Positions 53,065 to 62,103 of a stretch of DNA of 62,140 nucleotides are shown here, piece by piece; position 1 is the stretch's first letter; each line of letters opens with the position of its first letter. The notes beneath the pieces were generated by a model, which was not told the DNA's origin, made no database searches, and saw only the letters and a list, made by a program, of their open reading frames with translations. Made by a program: the position numbers and the translations under genes. The stretch comes from CAYVUI01 sp964454745. Lineage in GTDB: Bacteria; Planctomycetota; Phycisphaerae; Sedimentisphaerales; Anaerohalosphaeraceae. The stretch is taken from the NCBI GenBank assembly GCA_964454745.1, contig CAYVUI010000005.1, forward strand, positions 1 through 62,140. The letters are read 5' to 3'.

Positions 53065-53406
53065 CTATTTACCTTTTCCCTTACGAACCACTCCGCCCAG
53101 GGCCGTACCGTCCGGGGCAACGCGTTTCTTGGTCCCGTCATCGTCCAACGCAAAGCCCGCACGTACAGGGCGATGGGTCTTTGGATGCACCAGCATCACA
53201 TTGCTGATATGGATCGGCTGCTCGACCCGGATGCGGCCGCCCTGCGGATTCCGCTGCGAAGGACGCACGTGCTTGTGGACCAGGTTCACACCTTCGATCA
53301 GCACGCGGCTCTTCTCCGGGATCACCCGCATCACACGACCGGTCGTTCCTTTGTGCTCACCGGTCACAACCATCACCGTATCACCTTTATGTATCTTACA
53401 AGCCAT
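53065..53406 (-). CDS. rplX: 50S ribosomal protein L24
   Basis: 113 aa: KIHKGDTVMVVTGEHKGTTGRV KOW motif, then GVNLVHKHVRPSQRNPQGG. Assembly initiator of the large subunit. Confidence 0.96.
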   Translation of the reverse strand: MACKIHKGDTVMVVTGEHKGTTGRVMRVIPEKSRVLIEGVNLVHKHVRPSQRNPQGGRIRVEQPIHISNVMLVHPKTHRPVRAGFALDDDGTKKRVAPDGTALGGVVRKGKGK

Positions 53407-53423
53407 AGTTCTGCCCTGTCCTG

Positions 53424-53813
53424 TTATACCACTTCGCTGGCCAGCGAAATAATTTTCATAAAGTTCCGCTCTCTCAGTTCACGCGCCACAGCCCCGAAAA
53501 TTCGTGTCCCGACCGGATTCTTCTCCGCATCGAGCATCACGGCAGCATTGCTGTCAAAGCGAACATAACTGCCGTCCGGCCTGCGAACAGGAGACTTCGT
53601 ACGAATGATCACGCATTTGTGCACTTTCTTCTTGTCGAGTTGACAGTTCGGAAGGTGCTTCTTGATCGCAACGGTCACAATATCGCCCACACCGGCGGTC
53701 GGACGCGTGTCCTTGCCTCGTCGGGAGACACTGCGGCCGAGAACCTTAATGCACTGCGCCGTACGAACGCCGCTGTTGTCGGCTATCGTTAACATGCTTT
53801 CCTGTTGTATCAC
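53424..53813 (-). CDS. rplN: 50S ribosomal protein L14
   Basis: 129 aa: MIQQESMLTIADNSGVR start is diagnostic; C-terminus RNFMKIISLASEVV. Lies at the subunit interface. Slightly longer than usual through a short insertion around LPNCQLDKKKVHK. Confidence 0.96.
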   Translation of the reverse strand: MIQQESMLTIADNSGVRTAQCIKVLGRSVSRRGKDTRPTAGVGDIVTVAIKKHLPNCQLDKKKVHKCVIIRTKSPVRRPDGSYVRFDSNAAVMLDAEKNPVGTRIFGAVARELRERNFMKIISLASEVV

Positions 53814-53830
53814 GTCTCTATTCCTTACCC

Positions 53831-54097
53831 TTACTCAATCACACCTTTTTCGACCACGCGAACCAGCTCCCAGCTCTTCGTCTTGCTGCGAGGACGGCAT
53901 TCCGCGATCTCGACAACATCGTTGAGCCCGGCCTGGTTTTGCTCGTCGTGGACACCGAGCTTGACACTGCGGCGAATATATTTCCCATACATCGGATGCT
54001 TGGTCATATACTCCAGGCGAACCCGAATACTCTTGTCACCGCTGCGGCTGACCACAACGCCGCGCTTGGTCTTTTGTGTTTTTTTCGTCTCTTCCAT
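53831..54097 (-). CDS. rpsQ: 30S ribosomal protein S17
   Basis: 88 aa: RGVVVSRSGDKSIRVRLEYM and DVVEIAECRPRSKTKSWELV are diagnostic. Start ATG 54097. Confidence 0.95.
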   Translation of the reverse strand: MEETKKTQKTKRGVVVSRSGDKSIRVRLEYMTKHPMYGKYIRRSVKLGVHDEQNQAGLNDVVEIAECRPRSKTKSWELVRVVEKGVIE

Positions 54098-54105
54098 AGT
54101 GCCTC

Positions 54106-54303
54106 TTACTCGACCTCGATCTCTCGTTCACGCAAAAGAGTCTTGACCCTTGCGATATCTTTTCGGACATTACGGACCGCGTGGACATCCGCAATCTTTT
54201 CTGTCACTGACTGGCTGCGAAGCGTAAAGAGCTGCTGTTCCAGCTCGGTCAAACGCTCACACAACTCGTTATCTCGTAATTCGCGAAGCTCGCCAACTTT
54301 CAT
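54106..54303 (-). CDS. rpmC: 50S ribosomal protein L29
   Basis: 65 aa two-helix protein (GELRELRDNELCERLTELEQQ, NVRKDIARVKTLLRERE). At the tunnel exit. Between rplP and rpsQ as usual. Confidence 0.93.
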   Translation of the reverse strand: MKVGELRELRDNELCERLTELEQQLFTLRSQSVTEKIADVHAVRNVRKDIARVKTLLREREIEVE

Positions 54304-54313
54304 AATTGCTCCA

Positions 54314-54736
54314 TTATCCCAAACTGTGACGACGGGTTACAAATCGGCACCGAATCGGCATCTTGTGGGCCACGCGGGCCAGTGCCGCTCGTGCGACATC
54401 TTCCGGAACGCCGCCGATCTCATACAACACGGTGCCGGGCTTAACGGTAGCCACCCAGCCTTCCACTTCACCTTTACCCTTACCCATTCGCACTTCCAGC
54501 GGTTTGGACGAATACGACTTATGCGGGAAAATCCGGATGTAAACCTTCCCTTCACGATGCAGGTAATGGGTTGCCGCGATTCGGCCCGCTTCAATCTGCC
54601 GACCGGTAATCCACGACTGCTCCAGTGCCTGAATCCCGTATTCACCAAAAGCAACATAATTGCCCCGCGTGGCGTTTCCCTTCATCTTGCCACGCATGTG
54701 CTTGCGATATTTTACTCTCTTGGGCATTAAAGCCAT
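54314..54736 (-). CDS. rplP: 50S ribosomal protein L16
   Basis: 140 aa: MPKRVKYRKHMRGKMKGNA and ARAALARVAHKMPIRCRFV are diagnostic. Ends in a short RRHSLG tail. Near the peptidyl-transferase centre. Confidence 0.97.
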   Translation of the reverse strand: MALMPKRVKYRKHMRGKMKGNATRGNYVAFGEYGIQALEQSWITGRQIEAGRIAATHYLHREGKVYIRIFPHKSYSSKPLEVRMGKGKGEVEGWVATVKPGTVLYEIGGVPEDVARAALARVAHKMPIRCRFVTRRHSLG

Positions 54737-54763
54737 AATCTATCCCTCGCTTTACTGCTGCAA

Positions 54764-55627
54764 CTAACTCTGTTCCGGCTCAGTTTTAGGCTCTTCTTTG
54801 GGAGGAGCAGCAGGTGCCGGTGCCGCTTCAGGTGCACTCGGAGCCTTGGCTTGCCCAGCAGGTGCAGACTGCTGCCTGCCCGGTCCGCGGCCTCTACCCG
54901 GCCCGCGGCCTCGGTCAGAACCCCCGCGTGAACCGCCTCCGCCCCGACGTCCCATCGGACGACGGCTGCGAGCCACCGGCGTAATCTCTTCACCGAATTT
55001 GCCTTTATAAATCCATACCTTGATGCCGATCGCGCCGTACGTCGTAAACGCGGTCGCCACACCATAATCCACATTCGCATCCAGCGTATGCAGCGGAATA
55101 CTGCCCATCTTCACCGTTTCACTTCGCGCGATTTCCGCACCGCTTAAACGCCCGCCGCACATAATCTTCACACCTTTGGCACCGACGTTCATCGCAGTTT
55201 CCGCCTGCATCTTCATCGTCCGGCGGTACGAAGCACGCTTCTTGAGCTGCTCGGAAATCGCTTCCGCAACCAGCGTCGCGTCCAAAGCAGGCTCTTTGAT
55301 CTCGATCACGTTGACGTTGATCTTACGGTTAATAATATCTTCGAGCTCTTCACGAAGCTTATCCACTTCCGCACCGCGGGGACCAATAACCATACCCGGG
55401 CGAGCGGTATGCAGCGTAACCTTCACTTCATTACGTGTACGGGCGATTTCTGTCTTCGCAACCGCCGCGTAAGGAGGCTGACGATTGAATTTCTTATCGA
55501 CATAATTCCGCACTTTCCAGTCTTCCACCAGGAACTCACCGTAGTTCGATTTCGGGGCGAACCAGGTGCTGGCCCAGTTTCGGCGAATGCCGGTTCTAAA
55601 ACCAATTGGAGATGTCTTTTGACCCAT
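54764..55627 (-). CDS. rpsC: 30S ribosomal protein S3 with long low-complexity tail
   Basis: 287 aa; the core (MGQKTSPIGFRTGIRRNW, RPGMVIGPRGAEVDKL KH domain, YGVATAFTTYGAIGIKVWIYKG) ends near residue 218. About 70 further residues are Gly/Arg-rich then Ala/Pro/Glu-rich (SRGGSDRGRGPGRGR, APSAPEAAPAPAAP). S3 is usually 210-235 aa, so the tail is an extension, probably disordered and RNA- or protein-contacting. Confidence 0.95.
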   Translation of the reverse strand: MGQKTSPIGFRTGIRRNWASTWFAPKSNYGEFLVEDWKVRNYVDKKFNRQPPYAAVAKTEIARTRNEVKVTLHTARPGMVIGPRGAEVDKLREELEDIINRKINVNVIEIKEPALDATLVAEAISEQLKKRASYRRTMKMQAETAMNVGAKGVKIMCGGRLSGAEIARSETVKMGSIPLHTLDANVDYGVATAFTTYGAIGIKVWIYKGKFGEEITPVARSRRPMGRRGGGGSRGGSDRGRGPGRGRGPGRQQSAPAGQAKAPSAPEAAPAPAAPPKEEPKTEPEQS

Positions 55628-55656
55628 ATACGATCCCGCTTTATCTAAAGGTTAGA

Positions 55657-56232
55657 TTACGATTCCTCTTTCAGTTCATCTTCCCCGAACTGGTCCAGGG
55701 TAATATGAAGATGGCTGGCCTGTTTCTTGATCGGATGGGCACGGCCGCGGTCTTTCGCGATCCACATTTTCGTACCGATCCGCCGGCCTGCTCCGTCCAC
55801 ACGCGCCTCGCAGACATAAAGACGTTCCACGTCTGCTTCCTGCTCATCCGCATTGGCAATTGCACTTTTCAGCAGCTTCTCGAACATCGATGCCGCACGA
55901 TTCGGGCAAAACTGCAGAATATCCAGTGCATCCTGGGCACTGCGGCCCTTGATCAGGTTCGCGACCAGCCGTGCTTTCTGCGGAGCGGTCGGGGCATAGC
56001 GGTAACTCGCCTGCCAGACCGAAAGTTCAGTCTTTTCCACGTTCAGCGCCCCGGCCAGGCGGTCCAGGTCATCCGAGGTAGGATTCGGATTGTACCGTCC
56101 GATGATCCAGTTGGTCAGTGCCTTCTTGGCCTGGTCTGCGTTCATCCGGCCGTGAGCAAGATGCCCGGCCAACTGGCCGGTCTTCATCTGCCGCGATTCA
56201 CATACTTCTTTTAGTTTGCTGCCGCTTAACAT
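55657..56232 (-). CDS. rplV: 50S ribosomal protein L22 with N-terminal HTH-like extension
   Basis: 191 aa; usual L22 is about 110. Residues about 80-191 are L22 (YRYAPTAPQKARLVANLIKG, CEARVDGAGRR, IGTKMWIAKDRGRAHPIKKQASH). Residues 1-78 look like a complete XRE/Cro-type helix-turn-helix: LKEVCESRQMKTGQLAGHL, a WIIGRYNPNPTSDDLDRLAGAL segment, then NVEKTELSVW. There is no start between the two parts with a ribosome site, so the fusion is probably real. A DNA-binding or regulatory role for the extension is an inference. Confidence 0.93.
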   Translation of the reverse strand: MLSGSKLKEVCESRQMKTGQLAGHLAHGRMNADQAKKALTNWIIGRYNPNPTSDDLDRLAGALNVEKTELSVWQASYRYAPTAPQKARLVANLIKGRSAQDALDILQFCPNRAASMFEKLLKSAIANADEQEADVERLYVCEARVDGAGRRIGTKMWIAKDRGRAHPIKKQASHLHITLDQFGEDELKEES

Positions 56233-56246
56233 GATCGTGCCCTTAT

Positions 56247-56510
56247 TTATCTACTCCCGGAGTGACCCCTGAAAGTACGGGTCAGCGAGAATTCACCCAG
56301 TTTGTGACCTACCATATCTTCGGTGATAAATACCTTGTTGAAGATTTTCCCGTTATGAACCATAAACGTAAAACCTACAAATTCCGGAACGATTGTACAT
56401 CGACGAGCCCACGTCTTCATCGGCTCTTTCGTTCCCGCTTCTACCTGCTTCATCACCTTGAGATAAAGCTTTTCGTCCACAAATGGACCTTTTTTCTTGG
56501 ATCTGCCCAT
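56247..56510 (-). CDS. rpsS: 30S ribosomal protein S19
   Basis: 87 aa: GRSKKKGPFVDEKLYLKV and MVGHKLGEFSLTRTFRGHSG. In the 30S head. Confidence 0.97.
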   Translation of the reverse strand: MGRSKKKGPFVDEKLYLKVMKQVEAGTKEPMKTWARRCTIVPEFVGFTFMVHNGKIFNKVFITEDMVGHKLGEFSLTRTFRGHSGSR

Positions 56511-56570
56511 CGTTATCCTTCTTGGTTAGTTACCGATGTCAAACACCTTTGCTTCAGTTCAATTCAACGC

Positions 56571-57425
56571 TTACAGAACAAGCTGCTGGCCGCGATTGCT
56601 CTTGCGGCGGCGGATAATCCGCTTGTTGCTCGGCTTGTTCTTTTTACGAGTCTTGCCGCCCTTGGCCAATACGCCCGTCGGACTGCACGGATGACGTCCA
56701 CCGTTGGCCCGGCCTTCACCACCGCCCATCGGGTGTGCCACAGGGTTCATCGCCTTGCCGCGAACATGCGGTCGGCGGCCCATGTGACGTTTACGGCCGG
56801 CTTTACCGATCTTTACGTTCTGGTAATCCGAGTTGCTCAGCGTCCCGATTGTCGCACGACACTGGGCACGGAACATACGCATTTCACCACTGGGCAAAAC
56901 GACCGTCGCCCATTCGCCTTCTTTCGCCATCAGCCGGGCTGTGCCGCCCGCTGAACGGACAACTTTGCCGCCCTGGCCGGCGTTCATTTCAATATTGTGA
57001 ATCTCAACACCCACCGGAATCGACGACAGCGGCATGCAGTTGCCGCGACGCGGTTCAACCGACTGACCGCTGAAGACCTGGTCGCCAACCTTCACACCTT
57101 CCGGTGAAAGGATGTAACGCTTCTCACCATCTTCATACTCAACCAGGGAGATAAAGCAGTTGCGGTTCGGATCATACTCGATCGACTGGATCGTAGCCGC
57201 CATGCCATCCTTATTACGCTTAAAGTCGATGACGCGATAGATCTTGCGAGCCCCGCCGCCGCGGAAACGAACCGTGGTCTTACCGTGGTGGTTTCGACCG
57301 CCGCTCTTCTTGATTCGCTTACACAGGGTCTTCTCCGGCTTATCCGTCGTCAACACCTTCTTGTAATCGATCACGGAGCCGTTTCTTCGGCCCGGACTCG
57401 TTGGTTTATAAAGTTTAATCGCCAT
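56571..57425 (-). CDS. rplB: 50S ribosomal protein L2
   Basis: 284 aa: KSGGRNHHGKTTVRFRGGG, MNPVAHPMGGGEGRANGG and a C-terminal basic tail (KPSNKRIIRRRKSNRGQQ). Needed for subunit joining and peptidyl transfer. Confidence 0.97.
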   Translation of the reverse strand: MAIKLYKPTSPGRRNGSVIDYKKVLTTDKPEKTLCKRIKKSGGRNHHGKTTVRFRGGGARKIYRVIDFKRNKDGMAATIQSIEYDPNRNCFISLVEYEDGEKRYILSPEGVKVGDQVFSGQSVEPRRGNCMPLSSIPVGVEIHNIEMNAGQGGKVVRSAGGTARLMAKEGEWATVVLPSGEMRMFRAQCRATIGTLSNSDYQNVKIGKAGRKRHMGRRPHVRGKAMNPVAHPMGGGEGRANGGRHPCSPTGVLAKGGKTRKKNKPSNKRIIRRRKSNRGQQLVL

Positions 57426-57440
57426 TGGACTCTTCCATGC

Positions 57441-57719
57441 TTAGAACAGGTCAATATGATAATCAGGGTGCAGGACCACAACCGCCTTCTTCCAGTCCGG
57501 CGTATGAGTAAAATGCCGGCCACGTCGGCGGGGTTTGCCCTTTATGTTCGCCGTTCGCACCTCTTTGACTTTAACTTCGTACAGCTTCTCTACCGCCTGG
57601 CGGATTTGAAACTTGTTCGCCTTTTTGTTCACCTCAAAGGAATACGCACCGCGGGTATTCGCAAAGTGCATGCCCTGCTCAGTGATAATGGGTCGAATTA
57701 CGATCGTATAGGGATCCAT
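57441..57719 (-). CDS. rplW: 50S ribosomal protein L23
   Basis: 92 aa: IVIRPIITEQGMHFANTRGAYSFEVNKKANK and the flexible loop RRRGRHFTHTPDWKKAVV. At the tunnel exit, docking for nascent-chain factors. Confidence 0.95.
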   Translation of the reverse strand: MDPYTIVIRPIITEQGMHFANTRGAYSFEVNKKANKFQIRQAVEKLYEVKVKEVRTANIKGKPRRRGRHFTHTPDWKKAVVVLHPDYHIDLF

Positions 57720-57731
57720 AATTGCTCTCGC

Positions 57732-58364
57732 TTACCCTTCTTTGCTTTCTTTATTGATCAGCGTCAAAAACGCATCTTTCGTAAACAACATTTTCTGCCG
57801 GTTGCAGATATCGCCGGCATTGAGATCCGACACCGAAAGAACCGATACCTTCGGGATATTCCGTGCCGACTTGTAAATCGAATCATTGAACTCACCAAGC
57901 GTCACCAGGCAGCTCCGGTCAATGCCCAGTTTGCCCAGGATTTGTGCAAAATCCTTGGTCTTGGGAGCCGCAAACGAAAGTTCATCGATCACCGAAACCT
58001 GCTGGCTCTGCAGCTTAGCCAAAATGGCCGAATCACGGGCCAGTCGCCGCTGCTTCTTGGGCATCCGCTGCGTAAAATCACGTGGACTTTTCGCAAAATG
58101 CATACCGCCGCCGACACGCTTTCCTGTGCGGGCGTTACCCACACGGGCATTGCCCGTACCCTTCTGACGGAAAAGCTTCCTGCCGGAACCTTCAACATCG
58201 CTGCGGCCTTTTGTTTTCGCCGAACCCTGACGCTTATTGGCATGGTACATCACGATCGCCTGCTTCAAAAGCGGGATACGCACATGACCGCCAAACGCCG
58301 CCTCGTCAACCGAGAGGGTCTCGACTTCCTTGCCTTCTTTATTGACTACTTTTACGTCGATCAT
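57732..58364 (-). CDS. rplD: 50S ribosomal protein L4
   Basis: 210 aa: RQGSAKTKGRSDVEGSGRKLFRQKGTGNARVG extended loop and DILN-like C-terminal region (LNAGDICNRQKMLFTKDAF). Regulates the S10 operon in many bacteria. Confidence 0.96.
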   Translation of the reverse strand: MIDVKVVNKEGKEVETLSVDEAAFGGHVRIPLLKQAIVMYHANKRQGSAKTKGRSDVEGSGRKLFRQKGTGNARVGNARTGKRVGGGMHFAKSPRDFTQRMPKKQRRLARDSAILAKLQSQQVSVIDELSFAAPKTKDFAQILGKLGIDRSCLVTLGEFNDSIYKSARNIPKVSVLSVSDLNAGDICNRQKMLFTKDAFLTLINKESKEG

Positions 58365-58398
58365 CTTACTTTTCCCAGTCTATCTTTGCTATGCCCCG

Positions 58399-59055
58399 TT
58401 ACTTGGGCTGACGCTTACTGCTGCAAACTTCAACATATGCACCGCTGGGACCGGGAACCGATCCCTTCACAACCAGAATGTTATTTTCCGCATCCACGCT
58501 GACCACCATGTGGTTCTTCGAGGTGACCCGAACATGGCCCATATGCCCCGCCATGCGCTTGCCCTTCTTGGGCTTGGCACCACGGCCGGCTTCCGCCGCG
58601 TGGCTGGCCAGTGAACCCGGCGCCCTGTGCTTTCTCTTGGTACCGTGTGAACCCGGAAAACCGCCAAAGCCGTGACGCTTCATACCGCCGGCAAAACCTT
58701 TTCCCTTGCTCACGCCGGACACGTCAACCATCTTGGTCTCTTCTTCCGCGAAGATCGTGACCGAAATATCATCCCCGGCCGCCTTTTCCGGCTCACAGCC
58801 CAGGCGCCACTCACGAACAAAACGCTTCGGGGCCGTAGAGGCCTTGGCACTGTGACCTGCCGCAGGCTTCTTCACGCGAGATTTCTTCACGTCTTCATAC
58901 CCAAGCTGAAGGGCATTGTAGCCGTCCGTCTCTTCGGTCTTGACCTGCAGCACCTTGCAGGGCCCTGCCTGGATTACCGTAACAGGCGTCATACGACCTT
59001 CTTCGTCGTAGACCTGCGTCATTCCAATTTTTTTACCGAGTATCATTGCCATCAT
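58399..59055 (-). CDS. rplC: 50S ribosomal protein L3
   Basis: 218 aa from ATG 59055: MMAMILGKKIGMTQVYDEEG, then KGKGFAGGMKRHGFGGFPGSHGTK. A start at 59046 (third Met) is also possible; the frame is open to 59109 but L3 proteins begin at ILGKKIGMTQ. Confidence 0.96.
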   Translation of the reverse strand: MMAMILGKKIGMTQVYDEEGRMTPVTVIQAGPCKVLQVKTEETDGYNALQLGYEDVKKSRVKKPAAGHSAKASTAPKRFVREWRLGCEPEKAAGDDISVTIFAEEETKMVDVSGVSKGKGFAGGMKRHGFGGFPGSHGTKRKHRAPGSLASHAAEAGRGAKPKKGKRMAGHMGHVRVTSKNHMVVSVDAENNILVVKGSVPGPSGAYVEVCSSKRQPK

Positions 59056-59137
59056 TTGGACCCTGTCACTCTTTCTCTGTATCGCAATAAAAATGAGCTT
59101 TGAATTCAAAATCCAAAACTCACATTTTTCGTATTCT

Positions 59138-59452
59138 CTATGCCTTGATCTTCACAAATACGCCCGCGGGAACCACCAGCCGGTTGAGAGACTCAACCGT
59201 ACGCGCATTGGCATCGTGAATGTCAATCAGACGCTTATGCGTACGCATCTCAAACTGCTCACGCGACTTCTTGTCAATGTGCGGGCTGCGAAGCACGGTG
59301 TACCTTTCAATCCGGGTCGGCAGCGGAACCGGACCGCTCACCCGGGCATTCGTCCGGCGGGCCTGCTCTACGATCTCACGAGCCGACGTATCGAGCGCAC
59401 GATGGTCGTAAGCCTCCATCCGGATTCGTATCTTTTCGCTTTCGGTCGCCAT
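59138..59452 (-). CDS. rpsJ: 30S ribosomal protein S10
   Basis: 104 aa: EKIRIRMEAYDHRALDTSAREIVEQARRT and GPVPLPTRIERYTVLRSPHIDKKSREQFE. First gene of the S10 operon; 82 bp before rplC. Confidence 0.97.
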   Translation of the reverse strand: MATESEKIRIRMEAYDHRALDTSAREIVEQARRTNARVSGPVPLPTRIERYTVLRSPHIDKKSREQFEMRTHKRLIDIHDANARTVESLNRLVVPAGVFVKIKA

Positions 59453-59893
59453 AAAAGTCTTACCTCTACACTGGTTTTCTCATAGCACACCCGCAAATGG
59501 GTGAAAAACTACTAATTTACCTACATGCCGACACATAGGCAAGAAATATTGTAAAAATTTTCCGTAAAAAACACCTGTTTTTTGAGCTTTTTACCGGTTT
59601 TGAAGCAGGAGAGGCATTGGCATCTTAACAAATCTAACAAAACAGGGCTTTTTTACCCGATTTGCGCCTCTTAAAGGATGCCGCCTTCCTTAAAATCATT
59701 TCCGCCGGGGCCAATTTCGCCCCAAAAAGACCAGCCTAACATTGCCGGACACACGGAACTGATATCTGCCGTCCTTGAGTTCGTGTTATACGACGTGTAT
59801 CACAGCCCAACTTGATACGCAAAGGAATCCTTCCAATGCTCGCCTCGGCTGAGGAAAAGTAACAATATACAGGTTTTTTTGAACCTGTCAACA
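59453..59893. other. 441-bp spacer between fusA and rpsJ
   Basis: No gene. tuf, which often sits here, is absent. A weak hairpin (ACAGGTT/AACCTGT, 59868-59888) directly follows the fusA stop on the minus strand and may be its terminator. The rest should contain the S10-operon promoter and leader; no canonical hexamers were identified. Confidence 0.5.
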
Positions 59894-61972
59894 CTAACTT
59901 AATAAAATTTTCTCAGAAATTTGCTCCGGCACAGGCTCATAGCTCAATGGCTCCATCGAAAAGCTCCCCCGCCCGCTCGTCGCACTACGAATTTCACCGG
60001 AATAACCGAACATTTCCGCCAGCGGAACCTTCGCGTCCAGTACCCGCATATTCCCATGCACATGCGTATCCGTAATCATCCCACGCCGGGCAATCAAATT
60101 CCCCTGCACCGCTCCGTAATCCGCTTCGGGTACAACCACCTGAACACGCATCACAGGCTCTAATAATATCGGACCTGCATTCTCCAGCGCCGCATGCACC
60201 GCCATCACACCCGCCTGCTCAAACGCAATCTCCGAAGAATCCACACTGTGGAACGATCCGTCCACGATCCGTACCTTAACCCCTACCACGGGGTAGCTCG
60301 CCAGGCTGCCGGTCATCAACCCCTCTTTAATACCCGTTTCAACCGCCGGGATATACTCCTTCGGGATCGCCCCCCCGACAATCGCGTTTTCAACCTCATT
60401 TTGACGCTGATATTGACCATTTTCATCCAGAAGTGGCTCCACCTCGACCACAACATGCCCATACTGCCCCCTGCCGCCGGTCTGCTTGACAAATTTCCCC
60501 TCCTTGCGGGCACTCTGGCTGATCGCCTCCTTATACGCCACCTTCGGCTTGCCGACCCGGACATCCACCCCGATATCCCGCACCAGCTTATGCTCCAGGA
60601 TCTCCAGATGCAGTTCCCCCATCCCGCTGATGATCGTCTGGCCTGTCTCCTTATTATAGTCATACCCGAACGTCGGATCCTCACGCCGCAAAATCCCCAG
60701 TGCATCCGCCAGCTTGTTCCGATCCGCCGCCGTCCGCGGCTCGATCGACATACTGATCACCGTCTCCGGGAACGTGATACTTTCCAGAATAACCGGATTT
60801 TTCGTGTCACAAATTGTATCCCCCGTCAGCGTATCTTTCAACCCAACCACCGCCACAATATCACCCGCCTTCGCCTCATCAAGGCTCTCCCGGCTGTTAG
60901 CGTGCATGTGGAAAATCCGCGTGACATTCTCCTTGCGGTCACGGTTCGTATTCAGGACTCGGCTGCCCTTCTTTAGTGATCCCTGGTAAATCCGCAGAAA
61001 ATACAAATCCCCGTGCTTGTCACTGGTCACCTTAAACGCAATCGCCACCAGCGGCTTACTCGAATCACAGGCAATTTCGATCTCTTTTTCCTCATTTTTC
61101 GGGCCATGTCCGTAAATCACCGGCCGATCCAGCGGACTGGGCAAAAACGCCGTAACACCATCCAGCAGCCTCCGCGTTCCGATATTCTTCAATGCCGCCC
61201 CGCAGAAAACCGGGTTAAACTCACCTGTCAAGGTCCCCTTTCGGATCGCCCGCATTAATAAGGATGCCTCAATCTCCTCCTCGTGGATATACTTTTCCAT
61301 CAGCTCATCATCATATTCCGCCGCCTTTTCCACCAGGGTATGACGATATTCCCCGGCCTTATCCGCCAGCGATTCAGGAATCTCGGATTCTATCATTTTT
61401 GAACCCACTTTTTCCTGTTCGTATGCAATCGCCTTCATGCCGATCAGGTCAACATGCCCGCAAAAATCCTCCGCCGCACCGATTGGAATCTGCACAGCCA
61501 CCGGATTGGCCAATAGCTTATCCTGAATACTCTCGACACACATCTCAAAATCTGCACCGATCTTATCCATTTTATTCACAAAGCACATCACCGGCAGATT
61601 ATACTTCTTGCCCTGCCGCCAGACCGTCTCACTTTGGGCCTGAACTCCCTCGCTGGCATCAAAAACCGCTACCGCGCCATCCAGAACACGCAAAGACCGC
61701 TCCACTTCCGCCGTAAAATCCACGTGACCGGGCGTATCGATCAGGTTAATGTCATACCCCTTCCACGGGCACCGCGTTGCCGCCGAGGTAATCGTAATCC
61801 CCCGCTCCTGCTCCTCTACCATATAATCCATGACCGCGGTCCCTTCATGGACCTCCCCGATCTTGTATGTACGACCGCCAAAGAAGAGAATACGCTCGGT
61901 GACGGTTGTCTTGCCCGCATCAATGTGGGCCATAATCCCGATATTCCGTACTTTTTTCAGATCATCGCTCAT
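59894..61972 (-). CDS. fusA: elongation factor G
   Basis: 692 aa: G1 AHIDAGKTT, G2 RGITITSA, G3 DTPGHVDF, G4 NKMD, and the domain IV/V motifs (YGHVVVEVEP, GSFHSVDSSE). Drives ribosome translocation with GTP. Full length. Downstream of rpsG on the same strand, with a terminator between them. Confidence 0.98.
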   Translation of the reverse strand: MSDDLKKVRNIGIMAHIDAGKTTVTERILFFGGRTYKIGEVHEGTAVMDYMVEEQERGITITSAATRCPWKGYDINLIDTPGHVDFTAEVERSLRVLDGAVAVFDASEGVQAQSETVWRQGKKYNLPVMCFVNKMDKIGADFEMCVESIQDKLLANPVAVQIPIGAAEDFCGHVDLIGMKAIAYEQEKVGSKMIESEIPESLADKAGEYRHTLVEKAAEYDDELMEKYIHEEEIEASLLMRAIRKGTLTGEFNPVFCGAALKNIGTRRLLDGVTAFLPSPLDRPVIYGHGPKNEEKEIEIACDSSKPLVAIAFKVTSDKHGDLYFLRIYQGSLKKGSRVLNTNRDRKENVTRIFHMHANSRESLDEAKAGDIVAVVGLKDTLTGDTICDTKNPVILESITFPETVISMSIEPRTAADRNKLADALGILRREDPTFGYDYNKETGQTIISGMGELHLEILEHKLVRDIGVDVRVGKPKVAYKEAISQSARKEGKFVKQTGGRGQYGHVVVEVEPLLDENGQYQRQNEVENAIVGGAIPKEYIPAVETGIKEGLMTGSLASYPVVGVKVRIVDGSFHSVDSSEIAFEQAGVMAVHAALENAGPILLEPVMRVQVVVPEADYGAVQGNLIARRGMITDTHVHGNMRVLDAKVPLAEMFGYSGEIRSATSGRGSFSMEPLSYEPVPEQISEKILLS

Positions 61973-62049
61973 AGATATCCCTGTTTTGGGCTCCGATTTT
62001 ACTACCGGACAATCCCGGTCTCTAATGATTCCTTATCAAGAGTTTACGT

Positions 62050-62086
62050 AAAAAAAGCCACGGCTGCAACAGCAATCCCGTGGCTT
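62050..62086 (-). terminator. terminator after rpsG
   Basis: AAGCCACGG (62055-62063) pairs with CCGTGGCTT (62078-62086) and the minus strand runs on into T residues. It lies 18 bp past the rpsG stop, so fusA probably has its own promoter or relies on partial read-through. Confidence 0.8.
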
Positions 62087-62103
62087 GGATATTTTCGAGA
62101 AAA

